Positions 17,291-25,991 are shown, counted from the first letter of the stretch. The stretch is 64,000 nucleotides of DNA from SAR92 clade bacterium H231 (GCA_025153775.1 JAOALC010000001.1:62001-126000), one strand, 5' to 3'. The notes: generated by a model not told the origin, from the letters alone. A program made the numbers and translations.

Positions 17291-19555
17291 ATGAGAAAAA
17301 AACTAATTATTAGCGCTATCGGCGCACAGCTGATTATGATGCAGGGGCTCCAGGCTGAGACCCTTGCTCTTGAGGAAGTAATAGTAACCGCAGAGAAAAG
17401 AGAGCAGAGCTTGCAGGACGTGCCAGCCTCAATCTCAGCGTTCTCAGCATCTCAGATTGAGAACGCTGGATGGGATGATATATCCCAGCTTGAAACCAGT
17501 ATCCCCAGCGTATCCATGGGTGGTGATGGTGATTCACGACCCTTTATTTTTATCCGAGGCGTAGGCTCTCGCAAGTTTGACCTCGGCTCCGAAGGCTCGG
17601 TTGGTGTGTTTGTTGATGAAATCTACAATGCTCGCTTTTCGTCGGCTCTCTCGGGTATTGTCGATATTGAGCGCATCGAAGTACTGAAGGGCCCTCAGGG
17701 CACATTGTACGGGCGCAATACCATCGGTGGTGCGGTATCACTCTATACGGTCAAACCAACGGATGAATTTGAAGCGCGGATTAAAGTGGCCGCTGGTTCA
17801 GATGGCTATAGCCGTGTGGGTGGATTTGTATCTGGCGCACTCTCGGAAAATTGGGTCGGCCGTTTAGCTGCCTCGACGCGTTCGGACGACGGCAATATGA
17901 CAGAGGTTCTGTCTGGGAAAAATGACGGTCAAGACGCCGATGCTGTTCGACTTAACCTGATAGGTCAGTTATCTGACAAGACCAGCCTCGAATTCACTGC
18001 GCAGAGTACTAAGCTTGATCAAAATGGCAGGCTCGCTCAGGCCAACGGTGAAATGGGGCCATTTGGTCTTTACCAGTTGGGCCATGCTCTGCCGCTGCCC
18101 GTTCTGCCCGCACCTTTGCGAGCCAATATTATGGCCGGAATACAGGCTGGAACTGTAGCCGGTATTCTGCGTGAAGCTGCTCTTGATCCACGCAATGTAA
18201 AGATGGATCGTCCCGGATTTTCCTCTCTTGAGACAGATCTAGTTTCTCTTAAGCTCGAGCATGAATCTGATAATTTCTTGTTTACATCGATTACCAGCCG
18301 CACCAGTGACGAACTGCATGAAGAGACTGATTTTGAATCAACCACTCGGGATGCCATTTGGACTGATGTTATTCAGGACAGTCGACAAACAAGTCAGGAA
18401 TTTCGGTTTACGTCAGTTGATGGTGGCATGGGAACTATGGATGATCGACTAACCTGGGTGATTGGTCTGTACTACTTCAATGATAAAGGCTACAGGAAAG
18501 ATGACTACTCTGTTGAAGAGCAGGGCAATATTCCGCCTCAGTTCTATCAGGCTGCCAGCGTAGATTTTAGTCAGTCGCGTCAGGACTTGACTCTCGATAA
18601 TAAGAGCTTTGCTCTGTATGGACAGGCGACCTATGCGCTGACAGATCAACTCAATGTCACACTTGGTATTCGACGCAGTGAAGATGAAAAAGATGTGATC
18701 ACGCAGATGATCACCAACACACCAGGTTATCCATTTGTTGCAGCACCTTTTAGCCTTCCTCAGACGCTGGAATACAGCTCTACTGATCCCAAGCTAAGTA
18801 TTGACTATGCGATCAATGACAACTCAATGGCCTATATTACGTACGCCAGTGGCTATAAAAGTGGCGGCGCCCAATTTGCGAGTTGGGCCGAGGCGGGGAA
18901 TGTTAATGGCTTCGAAAAAGAGCAGCTGGACTCTCTGGAAATTGGCTATAAAGCACGTCTGATGAATGATCGCCTGCAATTGAATGTGGCGGCCTATCGC
19001 TATGATTATACAGATCAGCAAGTACAAACCATTGTCGTGATTAATGGCGCGCCATCTGGTTTGACGAGCAATGCTGCCGAGAGTGAGATGGATGGTTTTG
19101 AACTCGAGATGAATTATCTGCTGACCAGCGCATTGAGAGTTGACTTTAACTACTTCAACCAGGATGCAGTGTTTGGCAGTTTTGAGGATGTAAGTGGCTC
19201 TAAGACGGGCAATCCAATGCAGTTCGCCCCGGAGAATGCCTACACGGTGGCGTTAAATTATGCGCCCGACACTGCAATTGATCTTCAATTACGCGCTGAA
19301 TACAGCTACAAGGACGAATTTCAGTTTGATGCGGGCAACCGTGCCATCTCGCTGGAGCCTGAGCACAGTGTTGTCAATTTAACGGCCTCAATGAATCTCA
19401 ATGATTCAACGTCGCTGCGCCTGTACTGTGACAACTGTTCCGATGAGCTAATCCGCACTCAGGTGACTACCTTTGCTACTACACAGGGTGGTGGTGGACG
19501 CAGCATCTATGGTCCTGGTCGCCGCGTTGGGGCCGAGATTAGCTATAATTTTTAA
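17291..19555 (+). CDS. TonB-dependent outer-membrane receptor (catabolic island, receptor 2)
   Basis: The precursor has 754 residues: signal peptide (MRKKLIISAIGAQLIMMQGLQA), TonB box/plug (LEEVIVTAEKREQSLQDVPASIS), IERIEVLKGPQGTLYGRNTIGG, and a barrel ending in EISYNF. It belongs to the same broad group as receptor 1 but is clearly a distinct sequence, so the two may import different members of a substrate class. The ATG at 17291 has GGGGAG 5 bases upstream; an earlier in-frame ATG at 17219 would place the tandem operators inside the coding region, so it is rejected. A strong terminator follows. Confidence 0.92.
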   Translation: MRKKLIISAIGAQLIMMQGLQAETLALEEVIVTAEKREQSLQDVPASISAFSASQIENAGWDDISQLETSIPSVSMGGDGDSRPFIFIRGVGSRKFDLGSEGSVGVFVDEIYNARFSSALSGIVDIERIEVLKGPQGTLYGRNTIGGAVSLYTVKPTDEFEARIKVAAGSDGYSRVGGFVSGALSENWVGRLAASTRSDDGNMTEVLSGKNDGQDADAVRLNLIGQLSDKTSLEFTAQSTKLDQNGRLAQANGEMGPFGLYQLGHALPLPVLPAPLRANIMAGIQAGTVAGILREAALDPRNVKMDRPGFSSLETDLVSLKLEHESDNFLFTSITSRTSDELHEETDFESTTRDAIWTDVIQDSRQTSQEFRFTSVDGGMGTMDDRLTWVIGLYYFNDKGYRKDDYSVEEQGNIPPQFYQAASVDFSQSRQDLTLDNKSFALYGQATYALTDQLNVTLGIRRSEDEKDVITQMITNTPGYPFVAAPFSLPQTLEYSSTDPKLSIDYAINDNSMAYITYASGYKSGGAQFASWAEAGNVNGFEKEQLDSLEIGYKARLMNDRLQLNVAAYRYDYTDQQVQTIVVINGAPSGLTSNAAESEMDGFELEMNYLLTSALRVDFNYFNQDAVFGSFEDVSGSKTGNPMQFAPENAYTVALNYAPDTAIDLQLRAEYSYKDEFQFDAGNRAISLEPEHSVVNLTASMNLNDSTSLRLYCDNCSDELIRTQVTTFATTQGGGGRSIYGPGRRVGAEISYNF

Positions 19556-19568
19556 AGGTTTCCCTCTT

Positions 19569-19622
19569 AATATGGGATAGCGAGTGATGGAGGGATCTGT
19601 CATTAGCTATCTCATATTTTTT
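19569..19622 (+). terminator. Rho-independent terminator after receptor 2
   Basis: Arms AATATGGGATAGC (19569-19581) and GCTATCTCATATT (19606-19618) pair with one wobble around a 24-base loop and run into six T residues. Confidence 0.65.
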
Positions 19623-19636
19623 AAGGGAATAAGTTT

Positions 19637-19654
19637 AATACGGCGTTCCGTATT
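19637..19654. promoter_or_regulatory. Palindromic operator candidate AATACGG-N4-CCGTATT
   Basis: This perfect palindrome (7+4+7) lies about 55 bases upstream of the GST 2 start codon. A -10-like TAGATT (19659-19664) lies just downstream. It differs from the TAGCC operators, so the GST/dioxygenase/nitroreductase operon may answer to another repressor; the TetR gene at the end of that operon is the natural candidate. Confidence 0.5.
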
Positions 19655-19709
19655 GCTCTAGATTGGCTCCACTAAGTAGATCATTTCTTGTGATGAAGAT
19701 TTAAATTTT

Positions 19710-20582
19710 ATGGCGATTAAATATACTAAAGAATTTGAACTTTATAGCTACGGTGAGTCCTTAGCTTCTCAAACTGCCAGAGTAGGTCTTGCAGAAAAAG
19801 GCATTGACTACAAGCAACATCGCGTCGGTCTTGAATCTACTGGTGAACATTTGCAAAAAGCCTATAAGGCAATTAATCCCGCGTCATTGGTTCCGACCCT
19901 GGTACACAATGGTGAACCGATCTATGACAGTGTAAAGATTCTTGACTATCTAGATTCTTTTGCGCCCAAACAGGGTGCCACTTTATTTCCTGCGGACGGT
20001 GAAAAAAATGCTCAGGTTCGAGCGCTAGTCAAAGAGTTTTCTCTCGATGAAACTGTTGGGATCGGTGAGAATTTTGGCACATGTATGGCGGGCCTCAGTA
20101 CTCAGATGCTCGCTTATCTACTCTGTAAGCGTCCTTTTTGGACCGTCGTTTGGGACTATCTGACCAAGCATCCTTCGAGAGACCGGGTGCCCATCTTTAT
20201 TTTAATTCGTCTGTTGGGAAAGCCGCCTGGATTTAAATATAGAGAATTCGTTAGCGGGGTTGCCAGGGGAATAATCTTTATTGAGAAGACATTGTCCCAT
20301 GGCGGGCCCTTTATCGCCGGCGAGTATTCCGCCGCTGATGTGTTACTTGCACAGGGCTTTCACCGACTGGAGATAACCGCCTTCCATAAAGTACTCGAGT
20401 CGGATCAGTTTCCAAATATTAAACAGTACTGGCCAAGACTGCAGCAGCGAGAAAGTTATAAAGCAGGAATCCTCGACTATGAAGAAGACGAGTGGACTGA
20501 ATGTAAGGCTGCTTTATATGGGGAGGGAGAAAACCCAGATATCGAGTATTTTTGGTCAGAGGTTAAAAAGTTTAACCAATAA
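19710..20582 (+). CDS. Glutathione S-transferase family protein (GST 2)
   Basis: The protein has 290 residues with an N-terminal thioredoxin-like domain (ELYSYGESLASQTARVGLAE; NPASLVPTLVHNG with the cis-proline; YDSVKILDYLD) and a helical C-terminal domain (GPFIAGEYSAADVLLAQGFHRLE). It is only distantly similar to GST 1. It is the first gene of a likely three-gene operon: the extradiol dioxygenase starts 49 bases later and the nitroreductase after that. GSTs next to extradiol dioxygenases occur in biphenyl, lignin and naphthalene routes as isomerases, dehalogenases or ether-cleaving enzymes; which applies here cannot be told. Confidence 0.85.
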   Translation: MAIKYTKEFELYSYGESLASQTARVGLAEKGIDYKQHRVGLESTGEHLQKAYKAINPASLVPTLVHNGEPIYDSVKILDYLDSFAPKQGATLFPADGEKNAQVRALVKEFSLDETVGIGENFGTCMAGLSTQMLAYLLCKRPFWTVVWDYLTKHPSRDRVPIFILIRLLGKPPGFKYREFVSGVARGIIFIEKTLSHGGPFIAGEYSAADVLLAQGFHRLEITAFHKVLESDQFPNIKQYWPRLQQRESYKAGILDYEEDEWTECKAALYGEGENPDIEYFWSEVKKFNQ

Positions 20583-20631
20583 CAAGCCTTGTATTATCGC
20601 TTATAAATGAAACTGTAAAAAGGACAATCAA

Positions 20632-21714
20632 ATGAGTGAGCCGATTTGTAAAGTTGCAGATATTATTTTTGTACGTTTTGAACTTGTGGATCTGGAACCA
20701 CAAAAAGAGTACATGGAACATTTTGGCATGATACTGGCGCACGAAACGGAAGACGCGATTTTCTATCGCGGCACAGGTACAGCACCCTATTGTTACGTAG
20801 CCACAAAAGGCCAGAGCAACCGCTTTATTGGTACCGCTTATCGGGCCAATGCACTCTCTGACCTCGAGGCATTGGCCGCCGCAAAGGGAGTTAGTATCGT
20901 CGCTAATACCGAGCCTGGTGGTGGCCACAAGGTAACGCTTATCGACCCGGATAATATTGAGATTGAAGTCTATTACGGTTTGCAACCGTCTGAGCCCATA
21001 TCGATTAATCCAATTATGCTTAATACGGGTGTCGATAAGCCTAGGGAAAATACTCTGCAGCGCTTTGGTCGGGGTTCCGATGAGTGGCAGTTGCACGACA
21101 ACCGTTGGGTGTATGAGCTGACCTCTAAGGTAAAGCGGCTGGGGCACACCGCTATCAATGTAGCGGACGCCGCAATATCCGTTGATTGGTATGCCAATAC
21201 ACTGGGCTTTTTGATCAGTGATAATCTGCTTGCTCCAGATGGTCCTCATTCTATCGGTGCCTTTATGCGCTGTGATCAGGGTGATGTGCCTGTCGATCAT
21301 CACACGTTGAATAACGTGCAGTTTTTAGGTGAGCCAAAGCCTGCATTTGGGCATGCTGGCTTTGAGGTAACTGACTCAGTGGATGATCTGATGGCCGGTC
21401 ACTACCATATGAAAACCGTCGATAAGTATTACCATGAATGGGGTATTGGACGTCACCTATTGGGTAGTCAAATGTACGACTATTGGCGTGACCCCAGTGG
21501 CTTTACCCATGAGCATTGGACTGATGGTGATCTTCTCAATGCATCTATCCCTGCCACGGATACGCCGGCCAGGGATTTGATTATGGCTCAATACGGGCCC
21601 GAAGCTCCCGCCTCTTTTGGCGCTACCATGCCCAGTGAAGAGGTCGATGATTTTAGAGCAGCAACCCCGAGCTTGACGGATATAGTCAAGATGATGGAAC
21701 AGCAACCAAAATAA
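20632..21714 (+). CDS. Two-domain VOC extradiol ring-cleavage dioxygenase
   Basis: This 360-residue type I extradiol dioxygenase has a degenerate N-terminal VOC module (residues ~5-120) and a catalytic C-terminal module (~168-310). The iron ligands are H172 (RLGHTAIN), H241 (FGHAGFEV) and E294 (THEHW), spaced as in BphC/XylE. A likely acid-base His at 223/224 (VDHHTLNN) and Tyr284, ten residues before the Glu, complete the active site, so the enzyme should be active. It would open a catechol-like ring next to the hydroxyls with Fe(II) and O2. The region between the modules (residues 121-167) is long and has few features. An AAAAGGA-type ribosome site precedes the ATG. Confidence 0.88.
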   Translation: MSEPICKVADIIFVRFELVDLEPQKEYMEHFGMILAHETEDAIFYRGTGTAPYCYVATKGQSNRFIGTAYRANALSDLEALAAAKGVSIVANTEPGGGHKVTLIDPDNIEIEVYYGLQPSEPISINPIMLNTGVDKPRENTLQRFGRGSDEWQLHDNRWVYELTSKVKRLGHTAINVADAAISVDWYANTLGFLISDNLLAPDGPHSIGAFMRCDQGDVPVDHHTLNNVQFLGEPKPAFGHAGFEVTDSVDDLMAGHYHMKTVDKYYHEWGIGRHLLGSQMYDYWRDPSGFTHEHWTDGDLLNASIPATDTPARDLIMAQYGPEAPASFGATMPSEEVDDFRAATPSLTDIVKMMEQQPK

Positions 21715-21726
21715 GTGAGATTCGAT

Positions 21727-22458
21727 ATGAGTTGTTCAAACAAGCAATCAATTTCTGCTCAGGAACTTGCGGCTGCCTCAGGTATGCAGCGCCGGCTCCA
21801 TGGTGGAGATAATGTGCAGTCCGACCATGTGTTGGCAGCACAAAATACATTTAGTGAGATGAAAAAACGTTACACGGCATTAAGTGATGATCACCTCGAT
21901 TTACTGTTCAGAGAACCGAGGACACAGTACGCTTGGCAGGATAAGGAGGTTAGCGAAGACCTATTAAGAACGCTGTATGATCTGACCAAAATGACATCTA
22001 CTAGCGTCAACTCTTGTCCAGGACGGTTTGTTTTTCTGCGCTCAGAAGAGAGCAAAGAGCGACTCAGACCGACATTAACAGGTAATAATGTTGAGAAGAT
22101 AATGGGAGCTCCCGTGGTTACGATTATTGCCCATGACAATGCTTTCTACGAGCGACTGGACCAACTCGCTCCCTACGCCGACCTCAAACCGATGTTTGTC
22201 GACAAGCCGGCCTATTGCGAAGCTACAGCGTTTCGAAATGGCACCTTGCAAGGTGCTCAGTTGATGATGGCCGCGCGTGCGCTGGGGCTCGACTGTGGTC
22301 CTATGTCGGGTTTTAACAATCAGCTGGTTGACGAGGAATTTTTTGCGGGTACCACAGTGGTTTCAAATTTTCTATGCTGCCTGGGTTATGGCGATCCGAG
22401 TCGTATTTTCCAGAGGCTTCCTCGTCTCGAGTTTAACGAGGCCTGTGAGTTTTTATAG
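21727..22458 (+). CDS. Nitroreductase-family flavoprotein, RutE-like
   Basis: This 243-residue FMN-dependent enzyme is of the malonic-semialdehyde-reductase (RutE/HadB) subgroup: LFREPRTQYAWQDKEVSEDLL, STSVNSCPGRFVFLRS and ALGLDCGPMSGFNN. RutE reduces malonic semialdehyde to 3-hydroxypropionate with NADH. The ATG at 21727 is chosen because GTGAGA lies upstream and the family N-terminus fits; an in-frame GTG 12 bases earlier is less likely. It begins 12 bases after the dioxygenase stop, so the genes are cotranscribed. In this context it may reduce a semialdehyde or enone from ring cleavage; whether malonic semialdehyde is the substrate is open. Confidence 0.85.
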   Translation: MSCSNKQSISAQELAAASGMQRRLHGGDNVQSDHVLAAQNTFSEMKKRYTALSDDHLDLLFREPRTQYAWQDKEVSEDLLRTLYDLTKMTSTSVNSCPGRFVFLRSEESKERLRPTLTGNNVEKIMGAPVVTIIAHDNAFYERLDQLAPYADLKPMFVDKPAYCEATAFRNGTLQGAQLMMAARALGLDCGPMSGFNNQLVDEEFFAGTTVVSNFLCCLGYGDPSRIFQRLPRLEFNEACEFL

Positions 22459-22596
22459 AATTAGCCACGCAGGCACTTTCCCCATAGTCAGTGATAGGTT
22501 TTTTGCATCCGTCGAAGAGGATATTTAACTTAATCTATCCTATGCAGCTTCAATGTATTATAATTTTTTCTTCAAAATAAAAGCTCTTACCTGACT

Positions 22597-23175
22597 ATGA
22601 CTACTTCTGAAAAACAGCACAATCCGTCAATGCGCGGGCGCGTTAATGTTGAGGGTAAGCTGCTCAAAGCCGCCTGCAAACTGCTGGCTCAAAAAGGCCC
22701 CAAAGGTGTTTCAAACAGAGATATTGCCAAACATGCTGGGGTCAATCACGGTCAAATTCATCATTATTTCGGCAGTAAGCGGGGGTTGCTTGAGGCCGCC
22801 ATCTCTAAACTCGCCCACGAACACTGGGACCATACTCAACGCGATGGTGTGTCTCCCCTGGCATTGGGCAAGGATCAAACCTACATTTTGGCGGTAATTC
22901 GCTGCGCTATCGATGGTGATTTGGAGTTGGCGACGCTGGAACTGCGAGAAGATATATCGGTGCCCAGACAAGCACTGCAAAAGCACTGTGACAATAGAAG
23001 CCCGTCCGAGACTGAGACCGACGTAAAAGCCCAAGTGGCCGCAGCCATGGCAATTGAAATGGCTTGGGCCGTTTTAGAGCCATATATTAATGTTACGCTC
23101 AATATTGAACCCAACGAGGTCGATACCGTAAAACAGAAGATTGTCGATATTTTGGTATCCCTAGCGGAGTATTGA
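22597..23175 (+). CDS. TetR-family transcriptional regulator
   Basis: The 192-residue regulator has a typical N-terminal HTH (VSNRDIAKHAGVNHGQIHHYFGSKRGLLEAA) at about residues 35-65 and an unclassified ligand-binding domain. It lies 138 bases after the nitroreductase gene; a TATAAT -10 at 22559-22564 suggests its own promoter. It is the only regulator encoded inside the catabolic island, so it is the main candidate to bind either the eight TAGCC-N4-GGCTA sites or the single AATACGG-N4-CCGTATT site. Both have N4-spaced half-sites, a layout known for TetR proteins such as PsrA. Neither site occurs at its own promoter. Confidence 0.9.
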   Translation: MTTSEKQHNPSMRGRVNVEGKLLKAACKLLAQKGPKGVSNRDIAKHAGVNHGQIHHYFGSKRGLLEAAISKLAHEHWDHTQRDGVSPLALGKDQTYILAVIRCAIDGDLELATLELREDISVPRQALQKHCDNRSPSETETDVKAQVAAAMAIEMAWAVLEPYINVTLNIEPNEVDTVKQKIVDILVSLAEY

Positions 23176-23347
23176 ACCGTCTTTACCAAGCAGCAGCCAC
23201 GCAAGGGCTTTTAATTTTCATAACGTATTGATTTATATTTTTTTAGGCTTAGAGAGATTCATCAAATATTGTAAATATCCACACTAAGGCTAAAGTACAA
23301 TTTTTGATGCGCTCTGTTGTCACCCCCAGCGTACTATAAATAGAACC

Positions 23348-23608
23348 TTATCTCTTCAAGGTTTTAATTATCTCTTCTACTTTGTCATCAAATCCTTGAT
23401 CATTACTTAGGGCATCTTTAACACATTGTTTCATATGAGTTTTTAGGATTTTACCCTCAACGGTTGAAATAGCATTTCTTACTGCTTTGATTTGGTTGAG
23501 TATGTCGATACAGTATTTCTCTTCCTCAATCATCTTGGTAATTCCACGCACCTGACCTTCTATTCTTTTGAGGCTTGGCAGCTGTTGTGTATGACAGGGG
23601 TGTTTCAT
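23348..23608 (-). CDS. csoR: Copper-sensing CsoR-type repressor
   Basis: This 86-residue all-helical DUF156 repressor has the metal-site residues C33, H58 and C62, spaced exactly as C36/H61/C65 of Mycobacterium CsoR. This C-H-C set marks the Cu(I) branch and argues against RcnR or FrmR types. H3, C5 and H6 at the N-terminus could add ligands. GAGGTT precedes the ATG. About 175 bases upstream a TTGACA-16-TAATAT promoter overlaps a CsoR-type operator (23783-23801), so the gene is likely autorepressed and released by copper. No copper gene is adjacent, but the same operator lies at 51.9 kb in front of a metal operon. Confidence 0.88.
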   Translation of the reverse strand: MKHPCHTQQLPSLKRIEGQVRGITKMIEEEKYCIDILNQIKAVRNAISTVEGKILKTHMKQCVKDALSNDQGFDDKVEEIIKTLKR

Positions 23609-23782
23609 ATTAACCTCGGAGTTACCTAAGTGAATGTTGTGGCAAAGATAAATAATGCCACCAAAAAATAGTAATTGTGTCTTGAGCCGTTCCTAGCCTG
23701 CATGCATAGCCTGCCGGCCTCTGGGTCTGCAGAGCAGGGCCTATCATGGATCTGTAGTTCGCGGCTATTGACAATAATAGGT

Positions 23783-23801
23783 ATACCCCAGCAGGGTATA
23801 T
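23783..23801. promoter_or_regulatory. CsoR-type operator 1
   Basis: TATACCC-CAGCA-GGGTATA is a 7+5+7 inverted repeat with the A/T-flanked C-run/G-run layout of known CsoR sites. It covers the predicted transcription start and -10 of csoR. Both half-sites are identical to those of the site at 51881-51899. Confidence 0.75.
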
Positions 23802-23826
23802 TATTAGATCAACTGTGGTTGTCAAT
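23799..23826 (-). promoter_or_regulatory. csoR promoter
   Basis: On the minus strand TTGACA (plus positions 23821-23826) and TAATAT (23799-23804) are 16 bases apart, running toward csoR and overlapping operator 1. Confidence 0.65.
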
Positions 23827-23958
23827 ATTTGATGAGAAAAGGTTTTATGATTAAAGAGGGCTGTTCGACATATAATGTGCTGTTATAAATCCTTTGCAAA
23901 CCATAAGTGTTTAAGATTAGGTTACCGAAGGAAACCTACAATAGATCCGGAATTAACT

Positions 23959-24894
23959 ATGAAGTACTTTCGCCCTCTCTATGCCTTCTTGCTGGGGCTC
24001 ATTATTATCTTAAATAGTTCGGCTTTCTCTAATTTGGCGCTTATTAATGGCCTGGGGCAGCTAGTGCTGTTTACTCTGGTTGTGTGCATACCAATATGGC
24101 GCACCGGACGTATGAGCTATGTAGATATTGGCTGGCCCTGGGGGTTGGTGGTTCTTGGCATTATCAGCTTCCAGTACAGCGATGGTTATTGGCTGCGGTC
24201 TCTTGTTGTCAGTGGGGTGGTTGTGCTGATAGGTCTGCGTATGGGACTGGGTGCCCTGAAAATGTGGCGATTGGGATTGTTAAAGAAGGAGTTTCCCCGT
24301 TATCAGTATCAGCGCATTGTTTGGCAGCAGGAGGGCAAAACCAATACTGGGCTGGCCCTGCAGGTGGATGCTATTTCTCAGGGGCTGGCCAATGCGTCGT
24401 TTTTAGCGTTCCCGGTGTTTATTATTGCGTCTAACAGCAGCGAGCAGTTACATGCTTTAGAGTTGCTCGGCTTGGTTATCTGGATATTGGCTTTTGCTAT
24501 GGAATCAGTTGCCGACTTGCAAAAACTCCACTTTCTTAGAGAGATGAAAAAATTGGGCAAGCACAATCAGGTGTGCAATGTCGGCCTGTGGAAATACTGT
24601 CGACACCCTAATTATTTTGCCGAATGGATGGTGTGGAATGGCCTGGTTATTGCCGCTATTCCATCATGGCTGGCTCTGAGGGGCGCGGAAACCGATGCAG
24701 TATGGTGGCTGCTGGGGCTGGGTCTTTTGTTGGCCTCTAAGTTTATGTACAGTACATTGGTTTATATCACAGGCGCGGTGCCGTCGGAGTATTACTCGGC
24801 GCAGAAAAGACCTGGGTATACGGATTATCAGAAGCAGACAAATCGATTTTTTCCGGGGCCAAGAAAGACCCTGGATATACAGGTTAAATCCTAA
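23959..24894 (+). CDS. DUF1295 (steroid 5-alpha-reductase-like) membrane protein
   Basis: The 311-residue inner-membrane protein has about 7-8 hydrophobic segments. The C-terminal part carries the family hallmark CRHPNYFAEWMVW and later PSEYYSAQKRPGYTDYQ, which fit the NADPH-binding region of 3-oxo-5-alpha-steroid 4-dehydrogenase and isoprenylcysteine methyltransferase relatives. Bacterial DUF1295 proteins are presumed lipid or steroid-like reductases, but the substrate is unknown. The ATG at 23959 begins the conserved MKYFRPLYAFLLG. The DUF2147 gene follows 12 bases later. A decayed copy of this gene's 5' end lies at 28322. Confidence 0.82.
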   Translation: MKYFRPLYAFLLGLIIILNSSAFSNLALINGLGQLVLFTLVVCIPIWRTGRMSYVDIGWPWGLVVLGIISFQYSDGYWLRSLVVSGVVVLIGLRMGLGALKMWRLGLLKKEFPRYQYQRIVWQQEGKTNTGLALQVDAISQGLANASFLAFPVFIIASNSSEQLHALELLGLVIWILAFAMESVADLQKLHFLREMKKLGKHNQVCNVGLWKYCRHPNYFAEWMVWNGLVIAAIPSWLALRGAETDAVWWLLGLGLLLASKFMYSTLVYITGAVPSEYYSAQKRPGYTDYQKQTNRFFPGPRKTLDIQVKS

Positions 24895-24906
24895 GAGGTG
24901 GTAGTA

Positions 24907-25326
24907 ATGAAAAATTTACTTATTTTGCTTGTGTCCTTATGGGCCAGTACCGCGTGGGCTGACCCAGCAGCTGATCCGTCCGGGCTTTGGAATACCTTTG
25001 ATAAGGAGGGTACTGTCCAGTCGACAGTGGAGGTGCGAATTGAAGAGGGCAAGCTCTACGCCACTATACTTAGCCTGCAAAATCAGCCTGAGGAAAATCC
25101 GCTCTGTGAGAAGTGTAAAGGAGACTTATATGGCAAGCCCGTTATTGGTATGGAAGTGATTAACGGGCTTAGCTTAAAGAAATCTATCTGGCAGAGTGGC
25201 ACTGTATTTGACCCTGAAACTGGTGGGTCCTACAAGGCCAAAGTCTGGCTGGAGGGTGGTGCACTTATGGTGCGTGGCTACCTGGGATTTGTCTATCAAA
25301 CTAAATCCTGGCAGCGGGTCCCCTAG
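24907..25326 (+). CDS. DUF2147 secreted protein
   Basis: This 139-residue protein has a signal peptide ending at WASTAWA. The DUF2147 pattern follows: DPSGLWNTFD at the start, a C-x-x-C-like pair (LCEKCKGD), GKPVIGMEVINGL, and a beta-rich end YLGFVYQTKSWQRV. The family is thought to form a small periplasmic lipocalin-like barrel; its function is not known. The ATG at 24907 has AAGAGGTGG upstream; an in-frame GTG 9 bases earlier is less likely. It is cotranscribed with the DUF1295 gene, a pairing that suggests a joint envelope-lipid role (inference). Its end overlaps the convergent TetR gene by 4 bases. Confidence 0.8.
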   Translation: MKNLLILLVSLWASTAWADPAADPSGLWNTFDKEGTVQSTVEVRIEEGKLYATILSLQNQPEENPLCEKCKGDLYGKPVIGMEVINGLSLKKSIWQSGTVFDPETGGSYKAKVWLEGGALMVRGYLGFVYQTKSWQRVP

Positions 25327-25991
25327 CTGTCCACAAGCTCGTTGATTTTGTTGCACAGCATTTTATAAAAGTCGGGGCTGGCATCGGCGGCATAGGTAAT
25401 ATACATGCCTATCAATACCTGCTTTCTGTAGCGCTGTAAGTCTATATAACCATTAACCCAGTCTTGGCGTGCCAGGCGCTGGCAAGCGAAAAGTTGCTCG
25501 GCAAGCGTGCCAGTTGCAATATTTCCCTTAAGAAAACCATTTTCCTTTGCTTCAGTACAGAGCCGCTCTGCTATCTGCAGCGACTGGTGGAATATGCCAT
25601 CGGGTAACTTATGGTCAAACAACCCGGTGCGGTCAGCCGCCATAAAGGCAGAGCGATAAAATGCCTCATCCTGTTTATATAGCCGCAGCAGATTGTCGGT
25701 AAACACCTCTGCGCCCTCTATGGGGTCAGACACATCGGGGTTAGACAGAGCCAGGCTTATGGTATTGACCATCTGCGAGACAAGTTCTTGGAAAATATTA
25801 TCTTTTTTGCCAAACAGATTGTGAATGGTAGGTGTGGATACACCAGCCTCTTTAGCTAGGTGGCTCAGGGTAAATGCTTCGAACCCCTGAGAGGCTATTA
25901 GATGTTTGGCGATATCCAGAATGCGTTGGCGACGCAATTTTTTGTTCGCTTGGCGGGTGATATTGCCCCTTGCTAGGGTTGGACTACTCAT
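25323..25991 (-). CDS. TetR-family transcriptional regulator
   Basis: The 222-residue protein has an N-terminal HTH (LSHLAKEAGVSTPTIHNLFGKKDNIF) and an uncharacterised C-terminal domain. It is divergent from the PhyH gene across 96 bases and convergent with DUF2147. A promoter for PhyH lies in the gap, so PhyH is its most likely target. No clear palindrome was found there. Confidence 0.88.
   Translation of the reverse strand: MSSPTLARGNITRQANKKLRRQRILDIAKHLIASQGFEAFTLSHLAKEAGVSTPTIHNLFGKKDNIFQELVSQMVNTISLALSNPDVSDPIEGAEVFTDNLLRLYKQDEAFYRSAFMAADRTGLFDHKLPDGIFHQSLQIAERLCTEAKENGFLKGNIATGTLAEQLFACQRLARQDWVNGYIDLQRYRKQVLIGMYITYAADASPDFYKMLCNKINELVDS

Larger units (their letters stand above)
23609..23958. 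other. Regulatory gap between csoR and the DUF1295 gene
   Basis: These 350 bases contain the csoR promoter and operator and a ~184-base csoR leader. A 41-codon minus-strand frame in the leader has no ribosome site and is not called. No clear promoter was found for the DUF1295 gene. Confidence 0.5.

Noticed and set aside
20572-21303. Long minus-strand open frame opposite the extradiol dioxygenase gene
   Set aside because: It shadows a plus-strand gene with clear VOC motifs, and its own translation shows no domain or ribosome site.
23622-23825. Small minus-strand frame in the csoR leader
   Set aside because: Its first codons lie upstream of the predicted csoR transcription start and it lacks a ribosome site.
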